A DNA stretch of 64,000 bases from ZAX-1 sp046533095 (GTDB taxonomy: Bacteria > Bacillota > Clostridia > Lachnospirales > Lachnospiraceae): the NCBI GenBank assembly GCA_046533095.1, contig JAJQRA010000001.1:1-64000 (forward strand), written 5' to 3'. Made by a program: the position numbers and the translations under genes. Under the pieces are notes generated by a model that searched no databases, was not told where the DNA came from, and was given only the letters and a program-made list of their open reading frames with translations. Below, piece by piece: positions 15,810 to 25,018 of the stretch; the stretch's first letter is position 1, and every line of letters begins with the position of its first letter.

Positions 15810-17810
15810 TTATTCTCTATTTTCCTCTGCATATTCCGGTTCTTCTTCCGTATCAAGCAATACTTTCATACTTAAGCTAATTTTTCTGTCGGCTTCATTA
15901 AAATCAACAATCTGGGCTTCTATCTGCTGTCCGGCTTTCAATACATCGGAAGGCTTTTCAACATGGTCTCTTGAAATCTGCGATACATGAAGCAACGCGT
16001 CAACACCGGGAGCCAACTCTACAAAAGCGCCAAAATCGGTCATTCTTGCCACAACGCCTGTAACGACTGTTCCAACAGCAAATTTAATAGAGGCATCTTT
16101 CCATGGGTTTTCATCTTCAAATTTAAGGCTCAATGCAATTTTATTTTCCTTGATATCCTTAATAAATACTCTGATTTCCTCTCCAACTTTAAATACTTTC
16201 TTTGGATTTTCCACTCTGCCCCATGACATTTCTGAAATATGTAACAGCCCGTCTGCACCGCCTAAATCTATGAAAGCCCCAAAATCGGTTACATTTTTAA
16301 TTGTCCCGTTTATAACGTCTCCTACATTAATTCTTTCAAACAGTTCTTTTTGCAATACTGCTTTCTTTGCAACAAGCAGCTGTTTGCGATTCCCTATAAT
16401 TCTTCTTCTCCTTGGATTGAATTCGCTGATGACAAACTCGATTTCCTGACCATTGTATTTTGTTAGGTCTTTTTCATAAGAATCTGATACTAGACTTGCA
16501 GGAATAAAAATTCTGGACTCATCAACGACAACGCTTAATCCACCATCTAATACTTGTGCAACCCTTGCTGTCAATACTTCCTGATTGTTGAAAGCCTCTT
16601 CTAATCTCTTGCTTCCTTTTTCAGCTGCGAGGCGTTTATAGGTTAATAATACCTGTCCCTCGCCATCGTTTACCTTTAGAACTTTGGCTTCCATTGTATC
16701 ACCAACAGCTACCAGTGTAGTCAAATCAACATTGGATTCATTTGTATATTCATTACGTGTGATTATGCCATCTGACTTGTATCCAATATTTAGGATGATC
16801 TCATCCGGTTTCACATCGATAACGGTACCGTCGACTACCTCTCCATTTCTTATTGTTTTAAATGATGCATCCAGCATTTGTTCAAAACTCATTTCTGACA
16901 TTTTTTGAACCTCCTCAATAATATTATTTGGGGTAGAAGCCCCTGCGGTAATACCTACGCTACCGATGGATTGTAAAATTGACACATCCAAATCTTTAAG
17001 TGTTTGTATGTAGTAAGTATTTTCACATTCTTTTTTACATAGTTCAAATAGTTTTTGCGTGTTGGAGCTGTGCTTTCCACCAATCACGATCATCGCATCT
17101 ACTTTAGCTGCAATTTCCATCGCTTCGGCCTGCCGCTCCTGTGTTGCATTGCAAATCGTATTTAAAACATTTATATCATACCCCTTTTTTTCTATAATTT
17201 CAACTAGTTCTTGAAATTTCTTGTTGTTAAATGTCGTCTGTGCAACAATACATAGCTTTTGGGGTGCATTTAGAATGAAATTTTGTGCCTCCTCCTGACA
17301 TGAAATAACCGTTATATTGCCTTCCTGCCCCCATCCTTTAATGCCGACTACCTCTGGATGGGTATGATTTCCTATGACGATCATATGATAGCCTTCCTTT
17401 GTATAATCCTTTACAAAGCGATGGATTTTTCGTACAAACGGGCAGGTTGCATCTACGTAGTCTATCTTTGATCCCTCTAGGAAATCATAGATATCTTTTG
17501 ATACTCCATGAGAACGGATCACAATTGTCTTACCCTTGCATTGTAAAAGCCCATCTTTCGTTTCAATAATTTTAACGCCTTTCTTGGCGAGATCCTCTAC
17601 AACCTCTTCATTGTGGATAATTGGGCCATACGTATAGAGCAAGATATTATTTGGCATAGCGGCGTTTGCCAAATCACCACTATCTGCGCCAGTATTTACA
17701 AAGTGAAGTGTTTCATCCTGTTTTTTTTCCCCTAGCTGCTCATATACCTTATCGACTGCACGTTTTACGCCGAAGCAAAAGCCTGCACTTTTTGCACATA
17801 TTACATTCAT
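15810..17810 (-). CDS. ispH: IspH (HMBPP reductase) - ribosomal protein S1 fusion
   Basis: A 666-residue fusion. Residues 1-~285 are IspH, the last enzyme of the MEP isoprenoid pathway, reducing HMBPP to IPP/DMAPP with a [4Fe-4S] cluster. The three cluster cysteines are in SAGFCFGVKRA, VDATCPFVRK and LNTICNATQER; HTHPEVVG is also seen. From ~305 on there are four S1 RNA-binding repeats, recognisable by ITRNEYTNES, TDFGAFIDLGGADGLLHISEMSWG and TDFGAFVELAPGVDALLHVSQIS. Such fusions are known in Clostridia. The start at 17810 (MNVICAKSAG) has AAAGGAAAC six bases upstream; an extension to 17858 is unlikely. The neighbours cmk and the YhiN-like gene form the usual cluster. Confidence 0.95.
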   Translation of the reverse strand: MNVICAKSAGFCFGVKRAVDKVYEQLGEKKQDETLHFVNTGADSGDLANAAMPNNILLYTYGPIIHNEEVVEDLAKKGVKIIETKDGLLQCKGKTIVIRSHGVSKDIYDFLEGSKIDYVDATCPFVRKIHRFVKDYTKEGYHMIVIGNHTHPEVVGIKGWGQEGNITVISCQEEAQNFILNAPQKLCIVAQTTFNNKKFQELVEIIEKKGYDINVLNTICNATQERQAEAMEIAAKVDAMIVIGGKHSSNTQKLFELCKKECENTYYIQTLKDLDVSILQSIGSVGITAGASTPNNIIEEVQKMSEMSFEQMLDASFKTIRNGEVVDGTVIDVKPDEIILNIGYKSDGIITRNEYTNESNVDLTTLVAVGDTMEAKVLKVNDGEGQVLLTYKRLAAEKGSKRLEEAFNNQEVLTARVAQVLDGGLSVVVDESRIFIPASLVSDSYEKDLTKYNGQEIEFVISEFNPRRRRIIGNRKQLLVAKKAVLQKELFERINVGDVINGTIKNVTDFGAFIDLGGADGLLHISEMSWGRVENPKKVFKVGEEIRVFIKDIKENKIALSLKFEDENPWKDASIKFAVGTVVTGVVARMTDFGAFVELAPGVDALLHVSQISRDHVEKPSDVLKAGQQIEAQIVDFNEADRKISLSMKVLLDTEEEPEYAEENRE

Positions 17811-17931
17811 GTTGTTTCCTTTCATGCCCAACGGCACGTTCTTTGTGTCTGTGCACATAAATGCAACTGCAAAGGGGGTACGGCTAAATTGTTGTCATAC
17901 TTGTTCCATTTATTGCGTTTACATAACATTA

Positions 17932-18606
17932 TTATGCAAACCTAAAAATAGCATTTATGTATTCTAAAATTTCTTCTACAGCCTCATTGATTGTCTGATA
18001 CGTTGAATCAATTAAAATAGCATCTTTTGCTTGGCACAAGGGTGAATTTTCGCGATTCATATCACGATAATCCCGTTCCTGAATGTCTTTGCATATTTCT
18101 TCCAGACTACAAGGAACCCCTTTTTGCGTTAACTCGTCAAACCTTCGCTTTCCCCTTATTTCTACGCTTGCTGTTAAATAAATTTTCACTTGGGCATCGG
18201 GAAGTACGCAAGTACCGATATCTCTGCCGTCCATGACGACGTTTTCTTGTTCCGCCAGTTTTTGCTGCAGCTCTACAAGTTTTTTACGAACCTGTACATA
18301 GCTGCTTGTTATTGAGGCCGCCGCCCCAACCTGCTCTGTACGGATGAAAGCATTAACATTTTCCTTGTTTAGCAGTACCTGCTGTTCTTCATTTTTATAT
18401 ACAATAGAAACATCTACTTCCTTACATGCATTGCTGATGCGCTCCTCCTCGTTTAACGGAATGTGATTCCTTAAAAAATAAAGCGAGATAGCACGGTACA
18501 TCGCACCTGTATCTATATATAGAAAACCTAGCTTTTTTGCCAGTCTTTTTGCAATAGTACTTTTCCCGGCACCTGCCGGCCCATCAATTGCAATTTTAAA
18601 ACTCAT
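17932..18606 (-). CDS. cmk: (d)CMP kinase
   Basis: A 224-residue nucleoside monophosphate kinase phosphorylating CMP and dCMP with ATP. It has the P-loop DGPAGAGKSTIAKRLA, YIDTGAMYRA, VVMDGRDIGTCVLPDA (the NMP-binding DGRDIGT motif) and RGKRRFDEL, and the lid RDYRDMNRENSPL. The start at 18606 follows TTGGAGGAAATCA, an excellent binding site. It sits between the YhiN-family gene and ispH-rpsA, a common clostridial arrangement. Confidence 0.96.
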   Translation of the reverse strand: MSFKIAIDGPAGAGKSTIAKRLAKKLGFLYIDTGAMYRAISLYFLRNHIPLNEEERISNACKEVDVSIVYKNEEQQVLLNKENVNAFIRTEQVGAAASITSSYVQVRKKLVELQQKLAEQENVVMDGRDIGTCVLPDAQVKIYLTASVEIRGKRRFDELTQKGVPCSLEEICKDIQERDYRDMNRENSPLCQAKDAILIDSTYQTINEAVEEILEYINAIFRFA

Positions 18607-18644
18607 TGATTTCCTCCAAAACATGAATCATAAGACATCCCCTA

Positions 18645-18732
18645 TGCTGTCACCCGCTAAATAGCCTGCAGTAACACTTTCCAAAAATTTATTCGTATGT
18701 CTAAATGCTATCACCCGCTAAATAGCCGGTAG
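18645..18732. repeat. Duplicated 3' end of the YhiN-family gene (28 bp, period 60)
   Basis: ATGCTGTCACCCGCTAAATAG... (18645-18672) repeats ATGCTATCACCCGCTAAATAG... (18705-18732), about 24 of 28 bases identical. The second copy is the last nine codons of the flavoprotein gene. The first copy lies 33 bp past the stop and would still read GYLAGDSI in the equivalent frame. Confidence 0.85.
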
Positions 18733-19927
18733 ACCAAGCAATCTGCAAATTAAACCCTCCGGTTAACGCATCTAAATCCAATATTTCTCCAGCGAAGAAT
18801 AGCCCTCTTACTAATTTTGACTCCATCGTTTTCGGTGAAACCTCTGCTACTTTAACACCGCCCCTTGTAATAATCGCCTCATTAAAATCACACAATTCTG
18901 TTAACGTAAGAGGGAAATTCTTTATCAGATCCACAAAGCCAATCCGTTCTTCTTTCGTTATCTCATTTACTCTTTTATCGGGCGAAATCCGACTTAGGAC
19001 AAGTATGATCGGAATAATTTTTGCAGGAAATAATTTCTGGATGGCATTTTTAAACTGCCGGTTCACATTTTCACCAAATTCCCTGCATATTCGTTTATCC
19101 AACTGGCTTTCTGATAATGCCGGCTTTAAATCAATCAAAAGGGAGAGGGGCATTTTATCCGCATTGTCATTTATCACACTACTTCCACTTAAAAGCAATG
19201 GCCCACTGACTCCATAATGGGTAAACAGCATTTCACCAAAAGATTCATATAATGTCTTTTCCTTCGCTTTTATCCGAACAGAAACATTTTTTAAAGACAA
19301 TCCTTGTAATTGGCCAATCCACGGCTCCGCGACTTTAAATGGCGTCAAAGAGGGGGAAGTCCTTGTTATCGTGTGTCCAACCTGCTCTGCAAATAGATAT
19401 CCCGCACCTGTAGAACCTGTTGCCGGATAGGAGCGGCCTCCTGTTGCAAGAATTATATTTTCACATGAACGTAATGTCCCATCTGCTTGCCGCACCGCAG
19501 ATACATGAGCATCTTTTACTAGAATATGCGAAACATTCGTATGGAGCTTTACGGTAACACCCACTTCTTTTAACACTTGCTGCAATGTCTTTATGACATC
19601 AGAAGCATGATCCGATTGTGGAAACACGCGGTTTCCACGCTCGATTTTCGTTTTAAGGCCATTCGATTCAAAGAAATCGATGACCGCAAAATTATTGCAG
19701 CGATACCATGCACTATAAAAAAATTTGGGATTCCGCATAATATTTTGAAAAAAATCTTCGTTGTCACAGGCATTGGTTAAGTTGCATCTGCCCTTTCCGG
19801 TAATGTAAAGCTTCTTTCCTAATTTTTCATTTTTTTCCAATAAGGTAACGTCATGCCCATTTTGTGCGGCTTTAATTGCCGCAAACATTCCGGCAGGTCC
19901 CCCACCAATCACAATTACTTTACTCAT
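18701..19927 (-). CDS. YhiN/HI0933-family FAD-dependent oxidoreductase
   Basis: A 408-residue flavoprotein with the dinucleotide-binding loop VIVIGGGPAGMFAAIKAAQNG, the GKGRCNLTNAC signature of this family, NIILATGGRSYPATGSTG, and the C-terminal FAGEILDLDALTGGFNLQIAWSTGYLAG. Members are often annotated as aminoacetone-oxidase-like or NAD(P)/FAD-dependent oxidoreductases; the physiological reaction is unsettled. It precedes cmk and ispH-rpsA, a conserved neighbourhood. The last 27 bases plus stop are echoed downstream (18645-18672). Confidence 0.92.
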   Translation of the reverse strand: MSKVIVIGGGPAGMFAAIKAAQNGHDVTLLEKNEKLGKKLYITGKGRCNLTNACDNEDFFQNIMRNPKFFYSAWYRCNNFAVIDFFESNGLKTKIERGNRVFPQSDHASDVIKTLQQVLKEVGVTVKLHTNVSHILVKDAHVSAVRQADGTLRSCENIILATGGRSYPATGSTGAGYLFAEQVGHTITRTSPSLTPFKVAEPWIGQLQGLSLKNVSVRIKAKEKTLYESFGEMLFTHYGVSGPLLLSGSSVINDNADKMPLSLLIDLKPALSESQLDKRICREFGENVNRQFKNAIQKLFPAKIIPIILVLSRISPDKRVNEITKEERIGFVDLIKNFPLTLTELCDFNEAIITRGGVKVAEVSPKTMESKLVRGLFFAGEILDLDALTGGFNLQIAWSTGYLAGDSI

Positions 19928-19965
19928 CTATATCCTTTCCAAATTAGGGCATCAAGCAAATCGCA

Positions 19966-20895
19966 TTATTTCGTCGTATCCTCCGGATTCGTATAGCGCA
20001 TTTTCATTGTATCGTCAATATAGTTAATTTCATCCTTACCGCTAAACTGGCATTCGTCCCAAAGGTTTTCCAACATGTCAAGGGTCTGCGCTACTTCGCC
20101 TTGCTTCTTCATACAAAGGGCTACAATCAATGCATTAATCACACTTAGGGGGGCTACAAGGGAATCTACGATAGAGGCCATATCGCTTTTCGCGATTAAG
20201 TTGCAGGAAGAATATAAGTTCATGGGCGAATGGACGCTATCCGTTAAAGAGATCACTTTCGCACTTCGATTATTTGCAAATTCCATCGCCTTTAAGGTTC
20301 GCATGGAGTACCTTGGAAAGCTGATGCCAATGATGACATCCTCCCCATTAATCCGTACCATTTGTTCAAAAAGTTCACTGGAGCTGTTTGTATGCAACAG
20401 TTTCACGCCCTCAAACATCAAGTTAAGGTAAAATGCCAGAAAGCTTGCTAAAGGGGCACAGCTCCTAATTCCTATAATATAAATATGCTTTGCATTTAAT
20501 ATTGTATTTACAGCTAGTTCAAATGCATGTTCATCTACTTCATCTAATGTGCATTTAATTTTTTCTATATCAGCCAACAGAACAGTTTCCAATATTTTAG
20601 ATTGACTGATCCGTCCGTAAGCCACCTCCATGCGCTGTATAGAATTTAGTTTATTGCGTACCAGTTCTTCCAATGCCTTTTGAAACTCCGGATATCCTTG
20701 ATACCCTAGATTCATGGCAAAACGTACCACAGTAGATTCGCTGATCCCTACAGTTTTTCCTAGTTTTGCCGCAGTTAAAAAAACAGCCTTATCGTAGTTA
20801 TCTGTAATATAGGTAGCTAATAATTTCTGCCCCTTGCTTAGGCCACTATATTTCTCATTGATTCGATTACTTAGTTCATTTGTGTTGCTCCCCAT
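19966..20895 (-). CDS. MurR/RpiR-family transcriptional regulator
   Basis: A 309-residue regulator. The N-terminal ~77 residues are the RpiR helix-turn-helix (SKGQKLLATYITDNYDKAVFLTAAKLGKTVGISESTVVRFAMNLGYQGYPEFQKAL). Residues ~125-260 are a SIS sugar-phosphate-binding domain (AKHIYIIGIRSCAPLA, EDVIIGISFPRYSMRTL). It would respond to a phosphosugar, but no sugar gene adjoins it, so its target is unknown. A GGAG lies upstream of the ATG. A bidirectional terminator separates it from the decarboxylase operon. Confidence 0.9.
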   Translation of the reverse strand: MGSNTNELSNRINEKYSGLSKGQKLLATYITDNYDKAVFLTAAKLGKTVGISESTVVRFAMNLGYQGYPEFQKALEELVRNKLNSIQRMEVAYGRISQSKILETVLLADIEKIKCTLDEVDEHAFELAVNTILNAKHIYIIGIRSCAPLASFLAFYLNLMFEGVKLLHTNSSSELFEQMVRINGEDVIIGISFPRYSMRTLKAMEFANNRSAKVISLTDSVHSPMNLYSSCNLIAKSDMASIVDSLVAPLSVINALIVALCMKKQGEVAQTLDMLENLWDECQFSGKDEINYIDDTMKMRYTNPEDTTK

Positions 20896-20955
20896 CCATT
20901 ATACTCCAATCTACTCGTGCCTACCTGTTCTTAAGAAACCTTCGTGGCATATAAG

Positions 20956-20990
20956 ATAAAAAAACCGCTATCATGATAAGCGGCTTTTTT
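20956..20990. terminator. Bidirectional intrinsic terminator
   Basis: Arms ACCGCT(TA)ATC and GATAAGCGGC form a stem with an A-run on one side and a T-run on the other. On the minus strand it ends the decarboxylase operon after the carboxyltransferase gene (stop at 21027). Confidence 0.85.
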
Positions 20991-21026
20991 ACGGCATAGG
21001 CTTTCTTTCCTGTAACAGCTTCTATC

Positions 21027-22439
21027 TCACACAGGATATGACCCTGTCTGCGTATCGGCTACCGTTGGATCTACCTTGGTTCTTTGTGCCTGCCTGTATT
21101 TGAAGAAATCGACAGCTACTTGAGGGAAGAGTGCATAGGACAGCACATCTTCGTCCTGCTCTTTCCATTGTGCCATCTCTGCCTCTAGTTTATCTAGTTC
21201 TGCCGGGAGCAAATCAGCGGGACGACAGGTGATGACCTTTTCATCCCCAATTACTTTTTTCACAATTTCAGGGTCAAACGGCTTTACGGTCTGCCCATAT
21301 TCACCACGTAATACGGCCTTTGTTTCCTTTGTGGCTACTTTATACCTTTCGCCCATCAGTACATTAAAGACAGCCTGGCTTCCAACGATTTGGCTGGATG
21401 GCGTAACAAGAGGCGGATCACCCAAGTCTTTACGGACTCTTGGAATCTCCCTTAACACTTCTTCATATTTATCTTCGGCATGTTGTTCTTTTAACTGTGA
21501 AATCATATTAGAGAGCATACCGCCGGGTACTTGATAGAGCAACGTCTGGATATCCACACCTAATACTTTCGGGTTCATAAGTCCACTTTCTAAGCTCTTA
21601 TCGCGTAGCGGACGGAAATAGTCAGCGATTTCAGCTAAGAGCGGTAGATCCAATCCGGTATCATATGGCGTCCCTTTAAAGGTTTCAACGAGCACTTCTG
21701 TGGCTGGCTGGCTTGTTCCAAGTGCAAATGGCGATATTGCAGTATCAACGATATCGCATCCGGTTTCAACCGCCTTTAAATAGGTCATACTAGCTACACC
21801 GCTTGTATAATGCGTATGCAACTGAATCGGAAGATCCGTCGCCGATTTTAATGCTCCAATTAATTCTTCCGCCTTATAGGGCACTAGCAACCCTGCCATA
21901 TCTTTAATACATAAGGAATGTGCACCCATCTCCTCTACTTTTTTTGCCATTTCCGTCCAATAGTTCAATGTATAGGCATCCCCTAGGGTATAGGACAATG
22001 CTACTTGTGCATGTCCTTGCTCTCTAATTGCCGCTTTTACAGCTGTATCTAAGTTGCGAATATCGTTTAAGCAATCAAAAATACGAATAATATCAATTCC
22101 ATTGGCAATCGACTTTTGTACAAAATATTCTACTACATCATCCGCATAGTGGCGATATCCCAATATATTTTGTCCACGGAATAACATTTGTAATTTCGTA
22201 TTCTTAAATCCTGCCTTTAATTTACGCAGCCTATCCCATGGGTCTTCCTTTAAAAATCGCAGCGATGCATCAAACGTTGCACCACCCCAACACTCTATGG
22301 CATGATATCCAACTTTATCCATTTTATCTATAATTGGCAACATCTGGTCTGTTGTCATTCTTGTGGCAATTAAAGATTGATGTGCATCCCGCAAAACAGT
22401 CTCCATTATTTTAAGCGGTTTCTTTCTTTGTTCTGACAT
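21027..22439 (-). CDS. oadA: Oxaloacetate/pyruvate carboxyltransferase (OadA/5S type, no biotin domain)
   Basis: A 470-residue carboxyltransferase of the PycB/OadA/transcarboxylase-5S group. It has ETVLRDAHQSL, a metal-site Asp/His set (LRDAHQ, QLHTHYTSG), the carbamylated lysine motif SLCIKDMAGLL, and DTAISPFALGTSQP. It moves carboxyl between oxaloacetate/pyruvate and biotin. It lacks the C-terminal biotinyl domain of full-length OadA, which here is the separate protein at 23809. It is the last gene of the five-gene pump operon, separated from the beta subunit by 204 bp that hold a 64-bp tandem duplication. It could act as oxaloacetate decarboxylase alpha or as the acceptor half of a transcarboxylase. 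Confidence 0.9.
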   Translation of the reverse strand: MSEQRKKPLKIMETVLRDAHQSLIATRMTTDQMLPIIDKMDKVGYHAIECWGGATFDASLRFLKEDPWDRLRKLKAGFKNTKLQMLFRGQNILGYRHYADDVVEYFVQKSIANGIDIIRIFDCLNDIRNLDTAVKAAIREQGHAQVALSYTLGDAYTLNYWTEMAKKVEEMGAHSLCIKDMAGLLVPYKAEELIGALKSATDLPIQLHTHYTSGVASMTYLKAVETGCDIVDTAISPFALGTSQPATEVLVETFKGTPYDTGLDLPLLAEIADYFRPLRDKSLESGLMNPKVLGVDIQTLLYQVPGGMLSNMISQLKEQHAEDKYEEVLREIPRVRKDLGDPPLVTPSSQIVGSQAVFNVLMGERYKVATKETKAVLRGEYGQTVKPFDPEIVKKVIGDEKVITCRPADLLPAELDKLEAEMAQWKEQDEDVLSYALFPQVAVDFFKYRQAQRTKVDPTVADTQTGSYPV

Positions 22440-22469
22440 ATTCTCCTCCTATCTTCTACAAACTTAATT

Positions 22470-22595
22470 CATGTATGATAATCAAATCGTTTTTATCATG
22501 AATCATGGCGGTGAAATCTTTTTCTCACCTTCTCATGCATAATAATCGAATCGTTCTTATCATGAATCATGGCGGTGAAATCTTTTTCTCACCTT
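22470..22595. repeat. Tandem duplication, two 62-bp copies (period 64)
   Basis: 22470-22531 and 22534-22595 are about 90% identical. Each holds TGATAA/TTATCA-type and GGTGA/TCACC inverted repeats, so each copy can fold. It sits inside the operon between the beta-subunit and oadA genes, in a spacer that would be transcribed. It could be a duplicated processing or translation-control hairpin. Confidence 0.9.
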
Positions 22596-22643
22596 TGCTT
22601 CTGGACACAAACGTCCATAGGCATGAACGAGCCGTCGCTTTTC

Positions 22644-23792
22644 TTATATCCCAAAGATTGCCATAAATGTTCCGGCCGCTACTGCAGTACCGATAACGCC
22701 GGCAACATTTGGCCCCATTGCGTGCATTAATAAAAAGTTTGTCGGATCTTCTTCTGCTCCAACCTTTTGCGCTACTCTAGCCGACATCGGTACAGCGGAT
22801 ACACCGGCAGCCCCGATTAATGGATTCACTTCGCCATGTGTAAGCTTACACATTAATTTTCCAAACAATACGCCCGCACCTGTACCAAATGAAAATGCAA
22901 TTAGTCCAAGCAATACGATCTTTAAAGTCTGTACGTTTAGGAAGGCTTCTGCACTTGTGGTAGCGCCAACGCTTGTGCCAAGCAAAATAACAACGATATA
23001 CATCAATGCATTGGAGGCTGTTTCTGTCAGCTGCCTTACCACGCCACTTTCTCGAAACAGGTTTCCAAGCATGAGCATTCCAACGAGGGGTGCCGTTGTT
23101 GGAAGTACCATACTTACAACAATCGTTACGACAATTGGGAAAAGGATACGTTCCAGTTTGGAAACCGGACGTAATTGTTTCATATGGATACTGCGCTCTG
23201 CTTTTGTTGTAAGCAGCTTCATAATTGGCGGCTGTATAATTGGTACAAGTGCCATGTAGGAATATGCCGCCACGGCAATCGGCCCCATCAACCCGGTCTG
23301 CCCTAATTTCCCTGCCAAGAAGATAGAGGTAGGTCCATCGGCACCACCGATAATGGATACAGCAGCAGCAGCCTTATCTGAAAAACCCATAAAGATTGCC
23401 AACAAATAGGCTGAATAAATACCAAATTGCGCCGCCGCGCCCAGCAGAAAACTCTTCGGGTTTGCAATCAACGGTCCAAAGTCTGTCATTGACCCTACTC
23501 CAAGGAAAATCAAAGATGGCAAGAGAGCCCACTCATCTAACAAATAAAAATAATGCAACATTCCGGCTGCTCCGCCATTTGCTTCTTCTATCGTAAGCAT
23601 AATACCTGGGAACATGTTCACCAAAAGCATACCGAACGCAATTGGAAGCAACAGCAGCGGTTCAAACTCCCTGCGAATTGCCAAATACAGGAAAACACAT
23701 GCAACCGCTATCATGACATAGTTGCCCCATGTCAGATTAAAAAATGCGGTCTGGTGCAGGAGATTTCCCATTGTCTCTAATACATAGCTCAT
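22644..23792 (-). CDS. oadB: Sodium-translocating decarboxylase beta subunit (OadB/GcdB/MmdB)
   Basis: A 382-residue membrane protein with about ten hydrophobic segments. It couples decarboxylation of carboxybiotin to Na+ export. It contains the SIIGGADGPTSIFLAGKLG motif, with the aspartate essential for Na+ transport in characterised OadB, and LGVGSMTDFGPLIANP and ALMYIVVILLGTSVGATT. Family members for oxaloacetate, glutaconyl-CoA and methylmalonyl-CoA are very similar, so substrate must be inferred from the operon. It follows the biotin carrier gene by 16 bp. Confidence 0.93.
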   Translation of the reverse strand: MSYVLETMGNLLHQTAFFNLTWGNYVMIAVACVFLYLAIRREFEPLLLLPIAFGMLLVNMFPGIMLTIEEANGGAAGMLHYFYLLDEWALLPSLIFLGVGSMTDFGPLIANPKSFLLGAAAQFGIYSAYLLAIFMGFSDKAAAAVSIIGGADGPTSIFLAGKLGQTGLMGPIAVAAYSYMALVPIIQPPIMKLLTTKAERSIHMKQLRPVSKLERILFPIVVTIVVSMVLPTTAPLVGMLMLGNLFRESGVVRQLTETASNALMYIVVILLGTSVGATTSAEAFLNVQTLKIVLLGLIAFSFGTGAGVLFGKLMCKLTHGEVNPLIGAAGVSAVPMSARVAQKVGAEEDPTNFLLMHAMGPNVAGVIGTAVAAGTFMAIFGI

Positions 23793-23808
23793 AGGTCAGC
23801 CTCCCAAA

Positions 23809-24186
23809 TTATTCGTTTATAGTTGCTAGTAGTTCTCCGGATTCCACACTCTGTCCAACTGTCACTTCGATTGTTGCCACGGTTCCGTCTACGGACGCTA
23901 CAATTGGCGTTTCCATCTTCATAATCTCTAAGATAACAATCGGGTCGCCAGTCTTTACCGCTGTACCTACACCCGCTTCAATTTTAAATACTTTTCCAGC
24001 CGCTCCAGCTTCTACCTTCACGCCGCCTTGTGCACCGCCTGCAGCTTTTACCGGTGCCGGTGCAGCTTGTGCAGTCGGTAACGTTGGTGCTTTTTTCGGT
24101 GTTGGCGCTGTTTGTGCCCCTGCGTTATTCTCTTCTACGGTAACATCATAAGCATTTCCATTTACAGTAATCGTATAGCTCTTCAT
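23809..24186 (-). CDS. Biotin carrier protein of the decarboxylase
   Basis: A 125-residue biotinyl protein: N-terminal ~30-residue segment (KSYTITVNGNAYDVTVEE), an Ala/Pro/Lys-rich flexible linker (residues ~35-55), and a C-terminal biotinyl domain with EIMKMETPIVAS, where the Lys of MKM is biotinylated. It shuttles carboxyl groups between the two carboxyltransferases and the membrane beta subunit. The start at 24186 is chosen because GGAGGA stands seven bases upstream. The leader holds the shared hairpin element. Confidence 0.94.
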   Translation of the reverse strand: MKSYTITVNGNAYDVTVEENNAGAQTAPTPKKAPTLPTAQAAPAPVKAAGGAQGGVKVEAGAAGKVFKIEAGVGTAVKTGDPIVILEIMKMETPIVASVDGTVATIEVTVGQSVESGELLATINE

Positions 24187-24189
24187 TTT

Positions 24190-24243
24190 AAAATCCTCCT
24201 GCATTGAACACTTGGCAAGGTATTTAAAAGCCTTGTGTGAAAG
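24190..24243 (-). promoter_or_regulatory. Shared hairpin leader element, biotin-carrier copy
   Basis: On the minus strand the order is CACACAAGG, a short A/T loop, CCTTGCCAAGTGT, TCAATGCAGGAGG, then the start. AAGG pairs with CCTT and ACAC with GTGT. The same blocks precede the four-NodB gene and, more loosely, rnfC. The last part carries the ribosome binding site, so folding could affect translation. Confidence 0.5.
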
Positions 24244-24279
24244 CGCACCTTGTCTCGGTGTTTCCTTTTAATAAGTTTC

Positions 24280-25005
24280 TCATCTTCGTTTAATGGAACG
24301 TACGACAAAACTATCCGTAGACTGCCCGGTGCTTGCTGCGATCGCCGCTGCAATAACAGCCGTTAGCTCCAAAGTATCACGCATACTACCCACGTATTGT
24401 TCCTCTGCTCCATCCGGGATGTTTCCCACTGCTTTTGATAAGGCATCTGTCTGGGGAAGTTTGCTTTTCACTTTATTTTCCAAATATGGGATAACACGAA
24501 ACGCTGAAATTATCAGACTGATAACGATTAGCATCATAAACACTGTTCCTATACCCATTACCGTATTTAATCCGGCTTTCTGCATCTTTTCGCCGGTGGA
24601 ATAAACCATATCTACGGTCACATCTTCCATGCTCATGTTATAAGATTTAAAAATGCAGGCCAACACGATCGGACGTTTTTCATATTTTAGTTCAAGCTGT
24701 GCCGTTAGGGTTTTGCCGGACTTTGTAATGGTAAAATCGCCCTGTTCTACATAGGAGCCTATCTGCGGACGAATTTCTACCCAACTTTCGATAAGTGAAA
24801 TCGTCATCTCATCTCCACTAGAAAGGTACTGCTCTGCAGTAGCCGCATCCATCTGTTCTAAGGTAGTTGCCGTAGATTCACAGATTTCTTTTAATTGCGT
24901 ATAGCTAAGCCCATTATAGTCCACATCTTTCGGATCCGTTCCACATGCTGTCATTCCTACTATGCACAGGCACAGGCATAACAGCAGAAATACTTTTTTC
25001 ATCAT
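24280..25005 (-). CDS. OadG-family membrane subunit, lipoprotein-like
   Basis: A 241-residue protein starting MMKKVFLLLCLCLCIVGMTAC, a signal peptide with a lipobox-like GMTAC. An extracytoplasmic domain of ~115 residues follows, then a membrane helix (NTVMGIGTVFMMLIVISLIISAF) and a cytoplasmic tail. The helix and tail are the OadG/gamma-subunit region that assembles carboxyltransferase with the membrane beta subunit. OadG is usually ~80-120 residues, so the extra N-terminal domain is an addition that could dock to the cell surface or sense DUF3887-like cues. Start at 25005 follows AAAGGTGA. Confidence 0.75.
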   Translation of the reverse strand: MMKKVFLLLCLCLCIVGMTACGTDPKDVDYNGLSYTQLKEICESTATTLEQMDAATAEQYLSSGDEMTISLIESWVEIRPQIGSYVEQGDFTITKSGKTLTAQLELKYEKRPIVLACIFKSYNMSMEDVTVDMVYSTGEKMQKAGLNTVMGIGTVFMMLIVISLIISAFRVIPYLENKVKSKLPQTDALSKAVGNIPDGAEEQYVGSMRDTLELTAVIAAAIAASTGQSTDSFVVRSIKRR

Positions 25006-25018
25006 AAACTTCACCTTT